From: Leptasterias polaris
Lineage: Eukaryota > Echinodermata > Asteroidea > Forcipulatida > Asteriidae
Direction: 5' to 3'
Assembly: GCA_037783415.1 (NCBI GenBank)
Contig: JAZGTN010000074.1
Span: 558,001 to 622,000, forward strand
Length of the DNA stretch: 64,000 nucleotides
Within the stretch, counting starts at the first letter, position 1; every line of letters begins with the position of its first letter. The notes below the pieces were generated by a model. It had not been told where the DNA came from and did not search any database. It was given only the letters and a program-made list of their open reading frames with translations. The position numbers and the translations under genes are program-made. Below are positions 49,485-62,266 of the stretch, one piece after another.

Positions 49485-51545
49485 AAATGGCATGTAAGAT
49501 GGGTCATTATGAGGTTCAGCCAGAATTTTTTAAGAGTCTTAGAAATGACATTTCATGCAAGGGTACATCTTTAACAGATGTTTTTTCTAAAAGTATGTCA
49601 CATTTTTAGCCCAAACCTCCTTCAAACCTCAAATGTTTCTTTCACCAACAGAGGGCGCTCAATTTTGGTCATTATGCGGTTTGGGAAGGAACTTGAATCA
49701 TCTATCATCGGGCAACGATTCTCTTTCAAAATAAATTGTTGTTAACATTTCATGTTATACAATGATCCAATCAATTGTTTTTATCTTACAATATTTTTAA
49801 CAAGTTTCCTGCTTGGACCAGTTATCGTGTTTACGGTCATTTAAAAAATATGTGCATTTGATGTTGGCTGCATGGGTCAGCCAATAATTATGCAAATTTA
49901 TATTATTATTATTCTGGTTTATTATTAAAAACAAATACCTGGTTGGCAGCCACTGGCTGAAATAACCTTGTTTACAAGTAAACATTCATTATTAGTTTAA
50001 AAAATAGCAAAACTACACATCAAAAGGTTTAGCTATAAAATTGCACAAAAAGCCAGACGTGTTAAAAAGGAATGAAGAGGGAAACATGAAAAAAAGTAAA
50101 AGTTACAGAATTCTTTCTAGAGCAGGTATGGTGGAGCTCTCGTACCTCTCTGATCTACAATGGGGTATTAATAAACCAGAGGGGAACACTAAAATTAGTT
50201 TTAAAAAACTTCACAATTGTAATTGTAACAGTCAACCAGTGAAGGCAACCTATGTCACTTCTTTAGCACAATACTTGTTCATCACGGATTACATTATGGT
50301 TTACATAAAAATTATGATAGAAAACAGCGAATTTCAGTCTGATATTGTCAACATCGAAAAAGCATACGAAGACTCTCAACTGTTTTTTATTTTATTAAAA
50401 AAATGAAAATAAGTGTGATATTAAACACATCGACCAATTGCCATTATAAAATAATAATCACAATTTTCAATATTGTAGTTTCACTAAACAGAAATGAAAT
50501 AATCCATTGTCGATTGAAAACCAGAGGATGGGAATTTTAAAACAATTATGTTGACTATACTCTGCGACATTGAACAGGATTTTTAATTGCTCCATCCATA
50601 TAACAAGACAAAATACACTGCAGTTGATACAAATTAATTTTTAGCTCACATTTATAGTTATAAACTTTGTAACCCATAAATAGGCCAAGTTGGCTAACCA
50701 ATCCCAAAGAAAATTAATGTTTTTCTGCATGCCTTAAAAAAGTCGAAAAAAGAGTTCAATTGAATAATAGCATACTGTACGGAAGTGTATAAAGGACATG
50801 AAAAAAAGGATTCCTCAGTCTAAATGGTCCTGAACTAACGTGTTCATTATGTGGTTGAACTTTGGGGGGGGGGGGGGGGGTAACCCACATAATGTCCATA
50901 TTATTTGGGTAATTATGTGGTTTGACCTGAACTATTTTAATTGGGACGATGACCTGCATTAATTTGTCTTAAATATGGAAATAATCTCAACTTTTTATGC
51001 GATTATCGTTCATTTCCCATTTTCTAGACAATTATATCTGTATTTTATTGTTTCTTTTTCATGAATCAAATCACTCAACTGAAACTGTCCCCCACCAACA
51101 ATTTAGAAACAGCGGAAAATGTTCATTATGTGGTTGAGCAAGAATTGTTTTATATCTAGTAATTTAGGTCAAATTGTTTACCTTTACGAGAAGCCCTCCT
51201 TTATGACACAGTGGTTTTGAGGGTCTTCGTATGTTATTTTTCGATTTTGACAATAAATCAGACTGAAATTCGCTGTGCCCTATTATATGTAATCCATGGT
51301 AAGACGTGATGATATTGTGCTACACAGAAGTGAGGTTAGTTACCTCCACTGGTTGACTCACAATTTTTCAGTTCTTGTAAATTCACAACTTTTTTTGAGT
51401 TTAAAAGGAGTTTGGGACTCAAAATTTGATACACTTTTAGAAAAAACATTTGTTTATAAGATAACCCTGGCAAGAAAATAGTTTTTCTTATAAGACTCTA
51501 AACAGTTCTTGCTGAACCACATAATGACCCATCTAAGATGCCATT
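49485..51545. mobile_element. Inverted pair of MITE copies with CATTATGTGGTT ends
   Basis: About 38 bp at 49485-49522 (including AGATGGGTCATTATG) recurs inverted at about 51508-51545. Inside, 50196-50380 matches the reverse complement of about 51210-51385, sharing CAGCGAATTTCAGTCTGAT. The two halves are therefore related copies in opposite orientation. The right copy (51123-51527) has its own 30-bp inverted ends TCATTATGTGGTTGAGCAAG. An open frame at 50041-50406 lies in this non-coding homology and is not a gene. Confidence 0.7.
50866..50880. repeat. Poly-G tract
   Basis: About 16 or 17 consecutive G lie between a CATTATGTGG motif and its inverted copy. The exact length is easily mis-sequenced. 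Confidence 0.9.
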
Positions 51546-52105
51546 TTATTATTGAAAAAAACCTCAAGGATATTTTTCGAGGTCGCAGTTTTAGGACGTA
51601 AAAATATTTAGTCACTTTATATAATATTCAATTGAAAAACTAAAATCGCAAACCTTTAACAGTCAATTTACTTTTAGGAAGCCACATAATTACCTACTAT
51701 AAACTGTTGGTTTTGTTTTATGTGTTATGTACAAGAGGTCTTTCTTGTTCTTAAAAAGAAAGAAGTGATGTAAGGCCACTTAAAATGAAGAAGACAAATT
51801 TTGTTTAGTGTTTGGCAAAATGTTTTGAGAGGAAAAATTACTATCACCACACAAAAGGTGGTACTAGGGTCAGGACTGATTTTTTGGAGGTTGTTCAACT
51901 TCAAATACATGCACTTTTTGATTAAAAATTTAGACTTTTTCAGGGTTAATAAGATGGAATATGTTATTCCCAACCCTTTTTAAAAGGTTTTTGGATGAAA
52001 AGGTTGGCCCAAAAGGCATTTAAAACAACAAAACTACAAAGGCCTAATGACAAAATATTCATGCACATCTACTCCCGTCCCTCCCCGCTCATTATGTGGT
52101 TTTAA

Positions 52106-53535
52106 AGGCACTGAACATGTTTGGTAATTATCAAAGACCAGTATTGTCACTCGGTGTATCCCAACATATGCTTAAAATAACAAACCTGTGAAAATTTGGG
52201 CTGAATCGGTCATCGAAGTTGCAAGAAAATAATGAAAGAAAAAACACCCTTGTTGCACAATTTTGTGTGCTTTCAGATGCTAATAAAAGGCTTCATGCAT
52301 GAAGTCTTTTATTATTTTAGTGAGAAGTTACCTCTTTCTCAAAAACTACGTTACTTCAGAGGGAGTGGTTTCTCACAATGTTTTATAATAATAATAATAA
52401 TATTTAAAATTTATATTGCGCCCCTTACATACAAAATGATCAAAGGCGCAGAACACATGTTAAAAAGCACATAATGGAAGAAAAGGACAAAGAAAAAAGA
52501 CTGGTCACCAGGCCAGCGCCCAAACAAAAGTATGGGGATACGTCTGTCCCGCCAACAGAGAACTAATAGTACTTATTACATAGGCCTATCCCTGCTGGCA
52601 TCGGTAATGTTTTGACCTTTTCAGGAGACAGACGCCTTTAACCCTATTTATGCTAAAAATCTAAACTAACTGACAAGGTGACCATAGAAGAAAGACACAC
52701 TAAAAAGCGGCTTTAAAAAGATAGGTTTTTATATTACATTTAAAAGAGGTAAGTTTCTGTTCGCTACGTATATGAAACGGTAGCGCATTCCAAAGCTTAG
52801 GGGCTGCCACAGAAAAAGCCCTATCACCAAATGTAGTCAACATTTTACCAGAAGGATAATCCAAGAAAATACCATTATTCCCTGACCTAAGTTGATATGA
52901 AGATACCTTCCGGATGGAAACAAGATCCTGTAAATACTTTGGAGAAAGACCATGAAGAGCTTTAAAGGTCAACAAAAGGATTTTAAAATTAATCCTGTAC
53001 GAAACAGGCAACCAATGTAATTGACGAATTATAGGTGTAATGTGTTCAAACCGGTGTGTGTTAGTAACAATTCTGGCTGCAGCGTTTTGAACCCTTTGTA
53101 GTTTAGCTATCTGTGACTTTGGCAGACCATACAAAAGGCCATTACAATAATCAAGACGACTAGTCACAAATGCATGAATTAGTTTTAAAAGAGAGTCTTG
53201 TGTTAGGAATTGACTAATGCGTTTGATGTTGTGAAGATGAAAAAAAGCTGCAGAGCAAGCTTTATTGATGTGGGTGTTCATTGTAAGTTCAGAATCAAAC
53301 CATGACCCTAAATTACGAACACATGTTGTAGGAAAAACTTTAGCATCACCTATCATGATATTGGAAATATTAATTTTCTGCAACTGCTGCTTTGATCCGA
53401 TGATCAAAAATTCACTCTTAGCATCATTAATTAGAAGCCGGTCATGCAACTATCAACAGCTCTCCGTTGCTGGTTACCAAGTAAGTTTTTATGCTAATAT
53501 ATATTTTGAGTAATTACCAAACGTGTTCAGTACCT
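52106..53535. mobile_element. TTAA-flanked MITE interrupted by a LINE
   Basis: TTAA at 52102-52105 and 53536-53539 flanks ends AGGCACTGAACATGTTTGGT and, inverted, AGGTACTGAACACGTTTGGT. The two halves, 52106 to about 52383 and about 53450-53535, read as one continuous element once the LINE is set aside. The TTAA target suggests piggyBac mobilisation. Confidence 0.85.
52386..53449 (-). pseudogene. 5'-truncated CR1/L2-type LINE, 3' part of reverse transcriptase ORF
   Basis: A 249-codon minus-strand frame holds the C-terminal part of a non-LTR reverse transcriptase: RNLGSWFDSELTMNTHI, then VTSRLDYCNGLLYGLPK, LQRVQNAAARIV, the LHWLPVSYRI block and the FGDRAFSVAAPKLWNALP block. The catalytic palm is missing, so the insertion was truncated at its 5' end. 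The 3' end has a GGCGCAATATAAATT stretch and an (AAT)n tail at 52386-52402. The frame has no internal stop, so the copy is younger than the one at 31736. It is an insertion, not a host gene. Confidence 0.9.
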
Positions 53536-53684
53536 TTAAGTAAAAGGACAGGTATGTTATTTATTCCAAATAACTAAGAAATCTTAGAGATGATGATGCA
53601 AAATGGCGACATCTGGGTGGAAAATACAAAATCCAATGAAAAAGAGAGTGTAGACCCCCTCCATGGTATGCATACCTAGTAGGT

Positions 53685-55555
53685 TAGATTTCTGCTATGG
53701 GTGGATTTCTGCTAAGGGTGGATTTCTGCTATGGGTGGATTTCTGCTATGGATGGATTTCTGCTATGGGAAGATTTCTGCTATGGGTGGATTTCTGCTAT
53801 GGGTGGATTTCTGCTATGGATGGATTTCTGCTATGGGAATATTTCTGCTATGGGAATATTTCTGCTATGGGTGGATTTCTGCTATGGGAGGATTTCTGCT
53901 AAGGGTGGATTTCTGCTATGGGTGGATTTCTGCTATGGGTGGATTTCCGCTAAGGGTGGATAGTTCTGCTATGGGTGGATTTCTGCTATGGGTGGATTTT
54001 TGCTATGGGTGGATTTCTGCTATGGGTGGATTTCTGCTATGGGTGGATTTCTGCTATGGGAAGATTTCTGCTATGGGATGATTTCTGCTATGGGTGGATT
54101 TCTGCTAAGGGTGGATTTCTGCTATGGGTGGATTTCTGCTATGGGTGGATTTCTGCTATGGGTGGATTTCTGCTATGGGTGGATTTCTGCTATGGGTGGA
54201 TTTCTGCTATGGGTGGATTTCTGCTACGGGTGGATTTCTGCTACGGGTGGATTTCTGCTACGGGTGGATTTCTGCTACGGGTGGATTTCTGCTACGGGTG
54301 GATTTCTGCTACATGTATGGGTGGATTTCTGCTATGGGTGGATTTCTGCTATGGGAGGATTTCTGCTATGGGTGGATTCTGCTATGGGTGGATTTCTGCT
54401 ATGGATGGATTTCTGCTATGGGAGGATTTCTGCTATGGGAATATTTCTGCTATGGGTGGATTTCTGCTATGGGAGGATTTCTGCTAAGGGTGGATTTCTG
54501 CTATGGGTGGATTTCTGCTATGGGTGGATTTCTGCTAAGGGTGGATAGTTCTGCTATGGGTGGATAGTTCTGCTATGGGTGGATTTCTGCTATGGGTGGA
54601 TTTCTGCTATGGGTGGATTTCTGCTATGGGAGGATTTCTGCTATGGGATGATTTCTGCTATGGGTGGATTTCTGCTAAGGGATGATTTCTGCTATGGGTG
54701 GATTTCTGCTATGGGTGGATTTCTGCTATGGGTGGATTTCTGCTATGGGTGGATTTCTGCTATGGGTGGATTTCTGCTACGGGTGGATTTCTGCTACGGG
54801 TGGATTTCTGCTACGGGTGGATTTCTGCTACGGGTGGATTTCTGCTATGGGTGGATTTCTGCTATGGGTGGATTTCTGCTATGGGTGGATTTCTGCTACA
54901 TGTATGGGTGGATTTCTGCTATGGGTGGATTTCTGCTATGGGTGGATTTCTGCTATGGGAGGATTTCTGCTATGGGTGGATTTCTGCTATGGGTGGATTT
55001 CTGCCGGGTGGATTTCTGCTATGGGTGGATTTCTGCTAAGGGTGGATTTCTGCTATGGGTGGATTTCTGCTATGGGTGGATTCTGCTAAGGGTGGATTTC
55101 TGCTATGGGAGGATTTCTGCTATGGGGAGGATTTCTGCTATGGGAGGATTTCTGCTATGGGAGGATTTCTGCTATGGGGAGGATTTATGCTATGGGAGGA
55201 TTTCTGCTATGGGAGGATTTCTGCTATGGGTGGATTTCTGCTATGGGGAGGATTTATGCTATGGGAGGATTTCTGCTATGGGGAGGATTTATGCTAGGGG
55301 AGGATTTATGCTATGGGAGGATTTCTGCTATGGGAGGATTTCTGCTATGGGGAGGATTTATGCTATGGGAGGATTTCTGCTATGGGAGGATTTCTGCTAT
55401 GGGAAGATTTCTGCTATGGGTGGATTTCTGCTAAGGGTGGATTTCTGCTATGGGAGGATTTCTGCTATGGGTGGATTTCTGCTATGGGAGGATTTCTGCT
55501 ATGGGAGGATTTCTGCTCTGTGTAGATTTCTGCTATGGGTGGATTTCTGTTCTGG
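53685..55555. repeat. 17-bp satellite, about 110 units
   Basis: The unit TTTCTGCTATGGGTGGA varies to CTAAGGG, CTACGGG and GGGAGGA. Rare markers recur about 586 bp apart (GGATAGTTCTGC at 53958 and 54543; ACATGTATGG at 54311 and 54898), so there is a higher-order block. The right third is dominated by GGGAGGATTT units. As in the 32-bp satellite, the unit length is 2 mod 3 and has no plus-strand stop, so three overlapping frames stay open. None is a gene. Confidence 0.97.
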
Positions 55556-55559
55556 CAGG

Positions 55560-56340
55560 GGGGCGGAAGGGCTGTTGCGCAATCATTTGCAATCGCTGTT
55601 TGGGTACACTCCATTTTAAAAATAGGTGATGACCATTAAAAAACAAAAAGAAATCCATGTATGCCGTTAATATTCTCTCTTTAACAGCACCAAAAACATA
55701 ACAGTGTATATTGTAAGAGCCTTTTCAATTGATGAGGTGCTTAGTTTTAAAAGAATGCGTAAAAATATAACCCAAAATTTTCCGTTGGTTTATTGCAGCG
55801 GCTAACGTGTATGAATGGGTCTAGGTGGGAATTTCATTACAAAAAGTCTCCCCTAAAATGGCTGCAAATATCGACATAATGTGAAAAAAAATTTGTTCAT
55901 CCTCAGATATTTTTGCTGAACGTAATTCCTGAAAGTTTAAACAAAATCCCTCTGTGCATCCTCTAGATATTTGTCGCTTTTTTGTGAATTTTTTTTGTGA
56001 ATTTTTTTTTCTTTCTAATACTTAGTTTGCGTTCAAACGATCTCTGTTGACGGACGGGAACATTTGCCGCAGGTAATTTTAATTCTGAGGCAACATACAC
56101 ATCTTAAACAGATATGTTATACATGTCGTTTATGTTATTAATGTTGCTTATTAAATTGTTAAATTACTGCAGCAGTTGGCAACGCAAAAAATTAATTTAC
56201 AAATGTTTTCTGGTGTAAAGATTTTGTGAATTTACAACATTTGACAATAACAATACCCTCTGATAAAATGGACTCGTCCAGGCAGTCTCAACGGCACGCA
56301 GCAGAGAGCAACCATAATTCAAATAGTGTATACTGTGCAT
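55560..56340. other. Gene-free stretch
   Basis: AT-rich unique sequence with T-runs. No open frame with coding character and no clear repeat was seen. Confidence 0.5.
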
Positions 56341-56345
56341 ACATA

Positions 56346-56660
56346 CGGAAGCGCATTGCTGCCAAGTTGAAATAAAAAAAATAAAAAATTAAGTCGTTCG
56401 AACAAGATAATAAGTCGTTCGAACGAGATAATAAGTCGATCAAACGAGATAAATAAGTTGTTCGAACGAGATATTAAGTCGTTCGAAAGACTTAATTTTT
56501 AATTTTTTTAAATTCAACTTGGAAGCAATGCGCTTCCGTCCAAGCGCATTGCTGCCAAGTTGAATTAAGTCGTTCGAACGACTTAATTATCTCGTTCGAA
56601 TGAGATAATAAGTCGTCCGAACGAGATAATTAAGTCGTTCAAACGAGATAATAACCGCCC
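56346..56660. mobile_element. Foldback element with AAGTCGTTCGAACGAGATAA repeats
   Basis: CGGAAGCGCATTGCTGCCAA at 56346 and its inverted copy at 56513-56538 (one mismatch in 26) enclose five diverged 20-21-bp units of AAGTCGTTCGAACGAGATAA. A partial second copy follows at 56540-56660, again with the AAGCGCATTGCTGCCAAG end and several units. The unit itself contains the palindrome GTTCGAAC. Confidence 0.8.
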
Positions 56661-57239
56661 TGACACGCTCGGTCTTAGAATTACCGGGGACTTGTCTGCA
56701 GAGCCGCTTCGTGGGTGTCTGAGCGCCTTTGGCCCCCATCAGCATGCGCCTCCGAAGGCCTCCGACTCCGTAATTTGCGACCAGTCCACGGCGCGAGGGT
56801 CGAATGAGATTATTTTCAACGTAGGTGGCGCGCTGGTGGCGCTACCCCTTTTGAAATGAACAGGATCAACTGGTATATAACATGTATGAATCATTTGGTT
56901 GCAGTCTGCATTTGGTCGTACATGTTGTATGCATATATTTGTAAGCCTTTTGGAATGTTGAGAGTTGTATTTTATATGTTATGGTTAATGGATCAATGCC
57001 ATTAAGTCAATGTGTAAAATGTACACAAAGGATTGATCACAATGATCCAGTTAAAAAAGGACAACAGGCAACACAAGAAAAATATGACCAACTCGTTTTA
57101 AGGTTATTCAAAATAATCTTATTTACACAATACTTTCCTGTGGAAATACAAATATTATGTGACACACCTCAGAATAAATCTCCTTATGTCGTGATGGTCA
57201 AGAAATATAGCAACTACCTAAAATCATTACCTACTCATT

Positions 57240-57330
57240 TATACACACATATACATATACATAAGATACATATAGATATATATATGGATATCATATATAT
57301 ATTTATATATAAAGACACATATTTATAAAT
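57240..57330. repeat. AT/ATAC microsatellite
   Basis: Impure runs of ATATAC, ATATAT and ATACAT. The 115-codon frame that covers it (56981-57328) ends in this tract and has no gene-like features. Confidence 0.85.
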
Positions 57331-59170
57331 ATTTACATTTATATATATCATTATAGTCCTTAACAAAAACATACAATTAAGCTTAGAAAAGTACAAAGTC
57401 ATCATTTTACATATTAAGTATATAAGTCAATGTTGTAATGATGTGCAACAATGATATACATACAAACATGGCCACTTGCATGCTTGCACCAATTAGTCTA
57501 ATATTAACAAGTTAGGTCAGTATTTGTAGGTCTGTCAATTGTATGTTCATGTATAACAGTCATACAATCATAGCACCACAAACCTATGCTTGGATTCAGC
57601 CACTGACTGCACAAACCATCTCTCTTGTTCTTACTCTGCAGATAGTGCCTGCATCATCTCGTTACAGGGGCTTCTTCAATACACTGTATCACCACAAACT
57701 AGGTTAATACTGAAAATATATTAATCATCTCAACAGGTAGTTGTTTCATTTCATAATTCAATATACATTTTGGTATGAAAAATGATGTACGGTAGCCAAG
57801 AGGCTTGGCTGTAAGTCTCCTTATAAGAATCTGAACCAAATCCATGCAAACTTGTACGAGTAGAGTTGATTAAGTCCAGTTTGTTCAGAATATTAACCAT
57901 CAGGTCTAAATATAGGATCAGGTACAGCATTTAGGTTTCATTGAACAATTTTTTCATTAAAACATGTTCTTTGATCTTAACAATAATTATAAATATCGCC
58001 ATTTGCAAAACAGTATCACTGTCACTAAAATAACAATGGAACAAAAAAAAGAAACAACCAAAGACAAAAAAACTAAATTGAATTAAAAAACAACACTTTG
58101 TAGTCTTCAATTGTTAAATGTTATAATTTACTTGGATAGGATCCAGCAAGACTTTTATTCAGAGTAATTCTGAATCAATCAGAATCCTCCAGCATTTTGA
58201 GATGAGAACTCAACACTCAAACTTGTTTTTAGTACATCAAATTTGAAATAAATGGAATTTGTGTCTAAATATGAGGATGTTTTTTAAATGAGGTTGTTAC
58301 CAACACAGTGAGGCTCCATTTACATTAGAATGTAAACAAATGGGTATGTCATATTATGCTGAAAGGATACTTTGTATTGAGGGTATCAATGTATGGTAAT
58401 GTAATGATTTCTCCCTAGTCTACCTGCAATGTAAATGTACATTACATATTTACCATAGGCCTAAGTATTCATTTCTCACAATTTTAACTTTGAGATATCA
58501 CCCAAGCATACATCAGAATTAATGCCTGTGCACACCCCCTCAACACTATCGCCATGCACACCCTCTCGCGCTGACATACATGGGCACACCCCCTCATTAA
58601 TAACTACTAAGCACACTCTCTCAACACCAACACCAAAGCACAACCCCTCAACAATAATCCCCATACACACATCCCTCAACAATCAATGCTGCCAGGCTGC
58701 AAAGTGCACTGTTTAACCAATATATAACTCATTTATGGGATCATGTCCTTTGATGTTTTATCACAGGTATAAGCAGTGGCCACTTTTGGCCAATGTGTAC
58801 CTACATGACATGTTATCCATGCAGTATAAATGCAACTTGGTACAATTGGTCATTCAATTTGCGTGTAAGTTTAAGTATTCAATGGTCACAAATTGCTCAA
58901 ATCCACCGTTCTTGAAGCACAATGCTACCAGTTGCAATCACTATCCACATGACACGAGTGACTGCAACTAATACATGTACAGTACATATACAACACAACC
59001 CTGTGTAAGGGGGCACATAGAAAACATCACTGGAGGAAGGTCTTTTGTCAACTCGGACACAATTCTTGCTAAAGGAACACTTTACTCGATTCATATTCAA
59101 GCCAAACATAACCCAGAATTAACAAAGTTTCTACAATTATGTTCGATCATGTTTTGAACAGAAGAACTAA
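57330..59170. other. Gene-free stretch with a CA-rich low-complexity tract
   Basis: Unique AT-rich sequence. 58520-58690 has loosely repeated CACACCCCCTCAACA-like blocks. No coding exon was recognised on either strand. Confidence 0.5.
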
Positions 59171-59173
59171 CCA

Positions 59174-59377
59174 GCTTAGGGTAGTACCTGATTGGGGTAG
59201 ATGTGAACCAACTGATTAACCTGCTCCATGGCTTAGGGCAGTACCTGATTGGGGTAGATGTGAACCAACTGATTACCTGCTCCATGGCTTATGGCAGTAA
59301 CCGATTGGGGTAGATGTGAACCAACTGATTAACCTGCTCCATGGCTTATGGCAGTAACCGATTGGGGTAGATGTGAA
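59174..59377. repeat. 57-bp minisatellite, about 3.6 copies
   Basis: GATTGGGGTAGATGTGAACC recurs at 59190, 59247, 59303 and 59360, with GCTCCATGGCTTAKGGCAGT between. One unit is 56 bp because of a single-base deletion. Confidence 0.93.
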
Positions 59378-59379
59378 CC

Positions 59380-62266
59380 TGAACATGCAAGAGGTTAAGT
59401 AAACTATCCAATCACATTGATTATGTTGATGCATTGAATTTACATACATTGCCATACAATATCCCTCAATTATGTACAATAGTGGTCTGAGGTAGATCAG
59501 TACAAATTAAATCACTTTATACATTGTATTACACTTTTACAGATACTGTCGGAGCACAATATCTAAGATTGGCAGTGTTTACAGGACTCAACACAAGCAC
59601 GAATACTTAACTAATCATGATGTTTTCACGGCCAACAATTGGAGTCCTTTGCTGTACAGGTACATGTACGACAGGGCTTAAGTTTATTGCAGTCAACACA
59701 CTCAATTTGGCCCATAGTAAAGAAATTCACTGACCTTTAATACAGCGGGAACATTGTTGCAATGTTCCTTGCATTAAAGCCTTCAGAAAAACAGGTCAAT
59801 GTATTTTCCTATGGGTTTATGATAATGGTTACAACATGCAGTGGGTCATGGTTTCCTGTGGATGCATCGACAAAGGATGTTCATCATGCAGCTGCCATCT
59901 TGCTTCAAAATTGCTGCAAAATTAGTTCAATATTATGAGCTTGCTTGCAACAAACTAAACGTTAACAACCATTTTACAAAATGGTAACAACCACTTTAAA
60001 AGCTTTTATTTTGGGGCAATTGTTTTCTTCATGGGAATAAAAAGTAAACAAATACATGTTGTCCTGCAACTTCTTTAAACACACTGTAGAAACATGATCT
60101 TCTGTACATGTGTATGATAGTTGTAGAATAAAAAGACACCTTCGATAAAACATTCAGCAATCATATTCTATTTGTCTTTATAATTGGTAGAAGTACAACT
60201 AGTACATCTAGTCAGCTGCTAGTTGTCCCCAGTGATGTACCTATATTTATACTGCACTCTAATGACTACTTTGTTATTAATTAATTGCAATGATAGAGGC
60301 AACTGATACCATCCAGACAGTAACTACTACAAGTACATGTAGATGGTATACAGCACCACTAATAATGCCAACAATTCGTCAATAGTTAGAATAAACAAGT
60401 CAATAACCTAAAACACACAAGTGTTATTTCCAGCTGATATTCTGAGAAAATCATAGAATTTGAAATAAAAAATAAAAAGTAAAAGAGTATTAAGAGCAGT
60501 AGACAGCCATGAATACACCTTCTGAATACAATCTGGTATCTGAACAGGTTTGTGACTAAAGCCTCTACTTCATTCTTATTTGAGTTCATTACAGTCACTT
60601 GACCATAGGTGTTGCCATATTCCATACAAGTTATGATGAAACTGTACTACATTAAGTGGGAAACCTATCAGTTGAGTACTCAACATGCATTGTAGAATAA
60701 CTCAATTGTTTTTTCTCCAACATATGGAGCAGCATCTGGTCTGCACTGGATTGGATAAGAAAACAATTTGCAGCAGTCATAACTGCAGCATGTAATGAAA
60801 GGCACTTTGCTCTTTCAGAAACGCAGAGCATCGTACAATGAAAGGCTGATCAATGTACATAAAATGATAAGAAAGATCTTGTGGTAATTTACCTCATTGG
60901 ACAGTTCTTAATGCTTTGTTTTTAAACAGTCATGCATTTTTATTATTATAATAATGCATTGTCAAGTCAACATGGTTGTGAAGTCAGTGCAACTTGTGTA
61001 ATGCTATAACCATGTGCCGTTTGGAGATATTGTCCTGATACACATGAGCAGCATTTATAGTCATGGGGGAAACAGTGTGCTATATCACTACATTGAGACA
61101 TCTATTCCTAATTGAACAAGGTGTGGAGGCATGTATCCTGATTAACCATGTACCAACGCAAAAGTTTCTAGTCAACTTTGAAACTAATGCCAAATTGATA
61201 AACACTTGAATGAGTCCCTTCTTCATGACAATTTTAGGTTATGATTTGCATTCTGTTTGACACCACTTTCTCACTTTTTGTAAGTTTCCTCTATTAGTTT
61301 CAAAGTTTTAAGAAAGCCTTTGCAAACCAATTCATTTCAAAATATTCATTGGTTTATTACTGGCAACTAGCTTACTTAATTAACAAAAAGCATGATACAT
61401 GTAGTCACTGCATTAAAGTTATGTGTAATAATAAAGCGCTAAACTGTTGAGACCTTTGATGCATTCACAGCCATGGTGCACACCATTCATCATGAATCAA
61501 CCAGAAAGCTCAAATGTCAACTATTTCATACATGTTGTATTTTAGTTCTCCTGTTTCTGTAATTCCCCTCCTTCTGTGTCCCAGTATAAAGTAGATGGAC
61601 TGACTACAAAGCAGTCTTGACAGACTCAACTACCTTTATCAATAGAACATTGATCCTTGAAACATGTTACACCCATACACAGCACTAACTTGAAGATGCT
61701 GTGATCTATGTTCCCCAGTTAGCATTGATATTCCTTGTGTTGGATTTAACAGAACAGTGTCTCTGTGTTGTCTCTACCCGTCATTTGACTGCATGCAACA
61801 TTGACATTGACTGCACTCATCTACATGGAACAAACCCATACTTGGTACACTGTTATCCAGCAAAGCAAATTGACAAATTAAATGAAAAAGCTACTATTGT
61901 CGGGGAAGTGTGATATGTTTCTTAATTTGTAATACAAACAAATTGCACACTTTCTGACCATACAAATCATCAGAGTGGAAATTACCATGCAATATGATTC
62001 CTTGCACCAAGATTCTACTTGGTTTTTATGTTTAATGTACCAAGTTTAATCTTGTCATCCAAAAGGTACCATGATAAGGTTCTGCATGCGTGCCTTGCAA
62101 GTGTTACAAACAAGAGTTACTACTAGATGGCGTTGCACTAATCAATGCTGCTGATACACTGAGTTCAGTACAATGCAGCAAACACTTGTAGCACTGGATG
62201 GAAAAGCTTCTTGACTTGTTTTCAAATCCACTAGATGTAGTTCATCTACATATTGTTAAACACATA
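59380..62266. other. Gene-free stretch, possible 3' flank of the right-edge gene
   Basis: AT-rich unique sequence without a supportable exon. Short frames such as 61701-61913 lack family similarity. It may hold a long 3' UTR of the minus-strand gene, but no signal decides this. Confidence 0.45.

Noticed and set aside
50041..50406. 121-codon plus-strand gene
   Set aside because: It lies in MITE-type sequence whose inverted partner at about 51210-51385 does not keep the frame.
53663..55619. Overlapping GGFLLWVDFCYGWISA-type frames
   Set aside because: Same effect from a 17-bp stop-free repeat; three frames are open together and no gene signals are present.
56981..57328. 115-codon plus-strand gene
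   Set aside because: It runs into an AT microsatellite and has no family motif or splice or start context.
61701..61913. 70-codon plus-strand gene
   Set aside because: Short, no recognised motif, and no exon borders supporting it.
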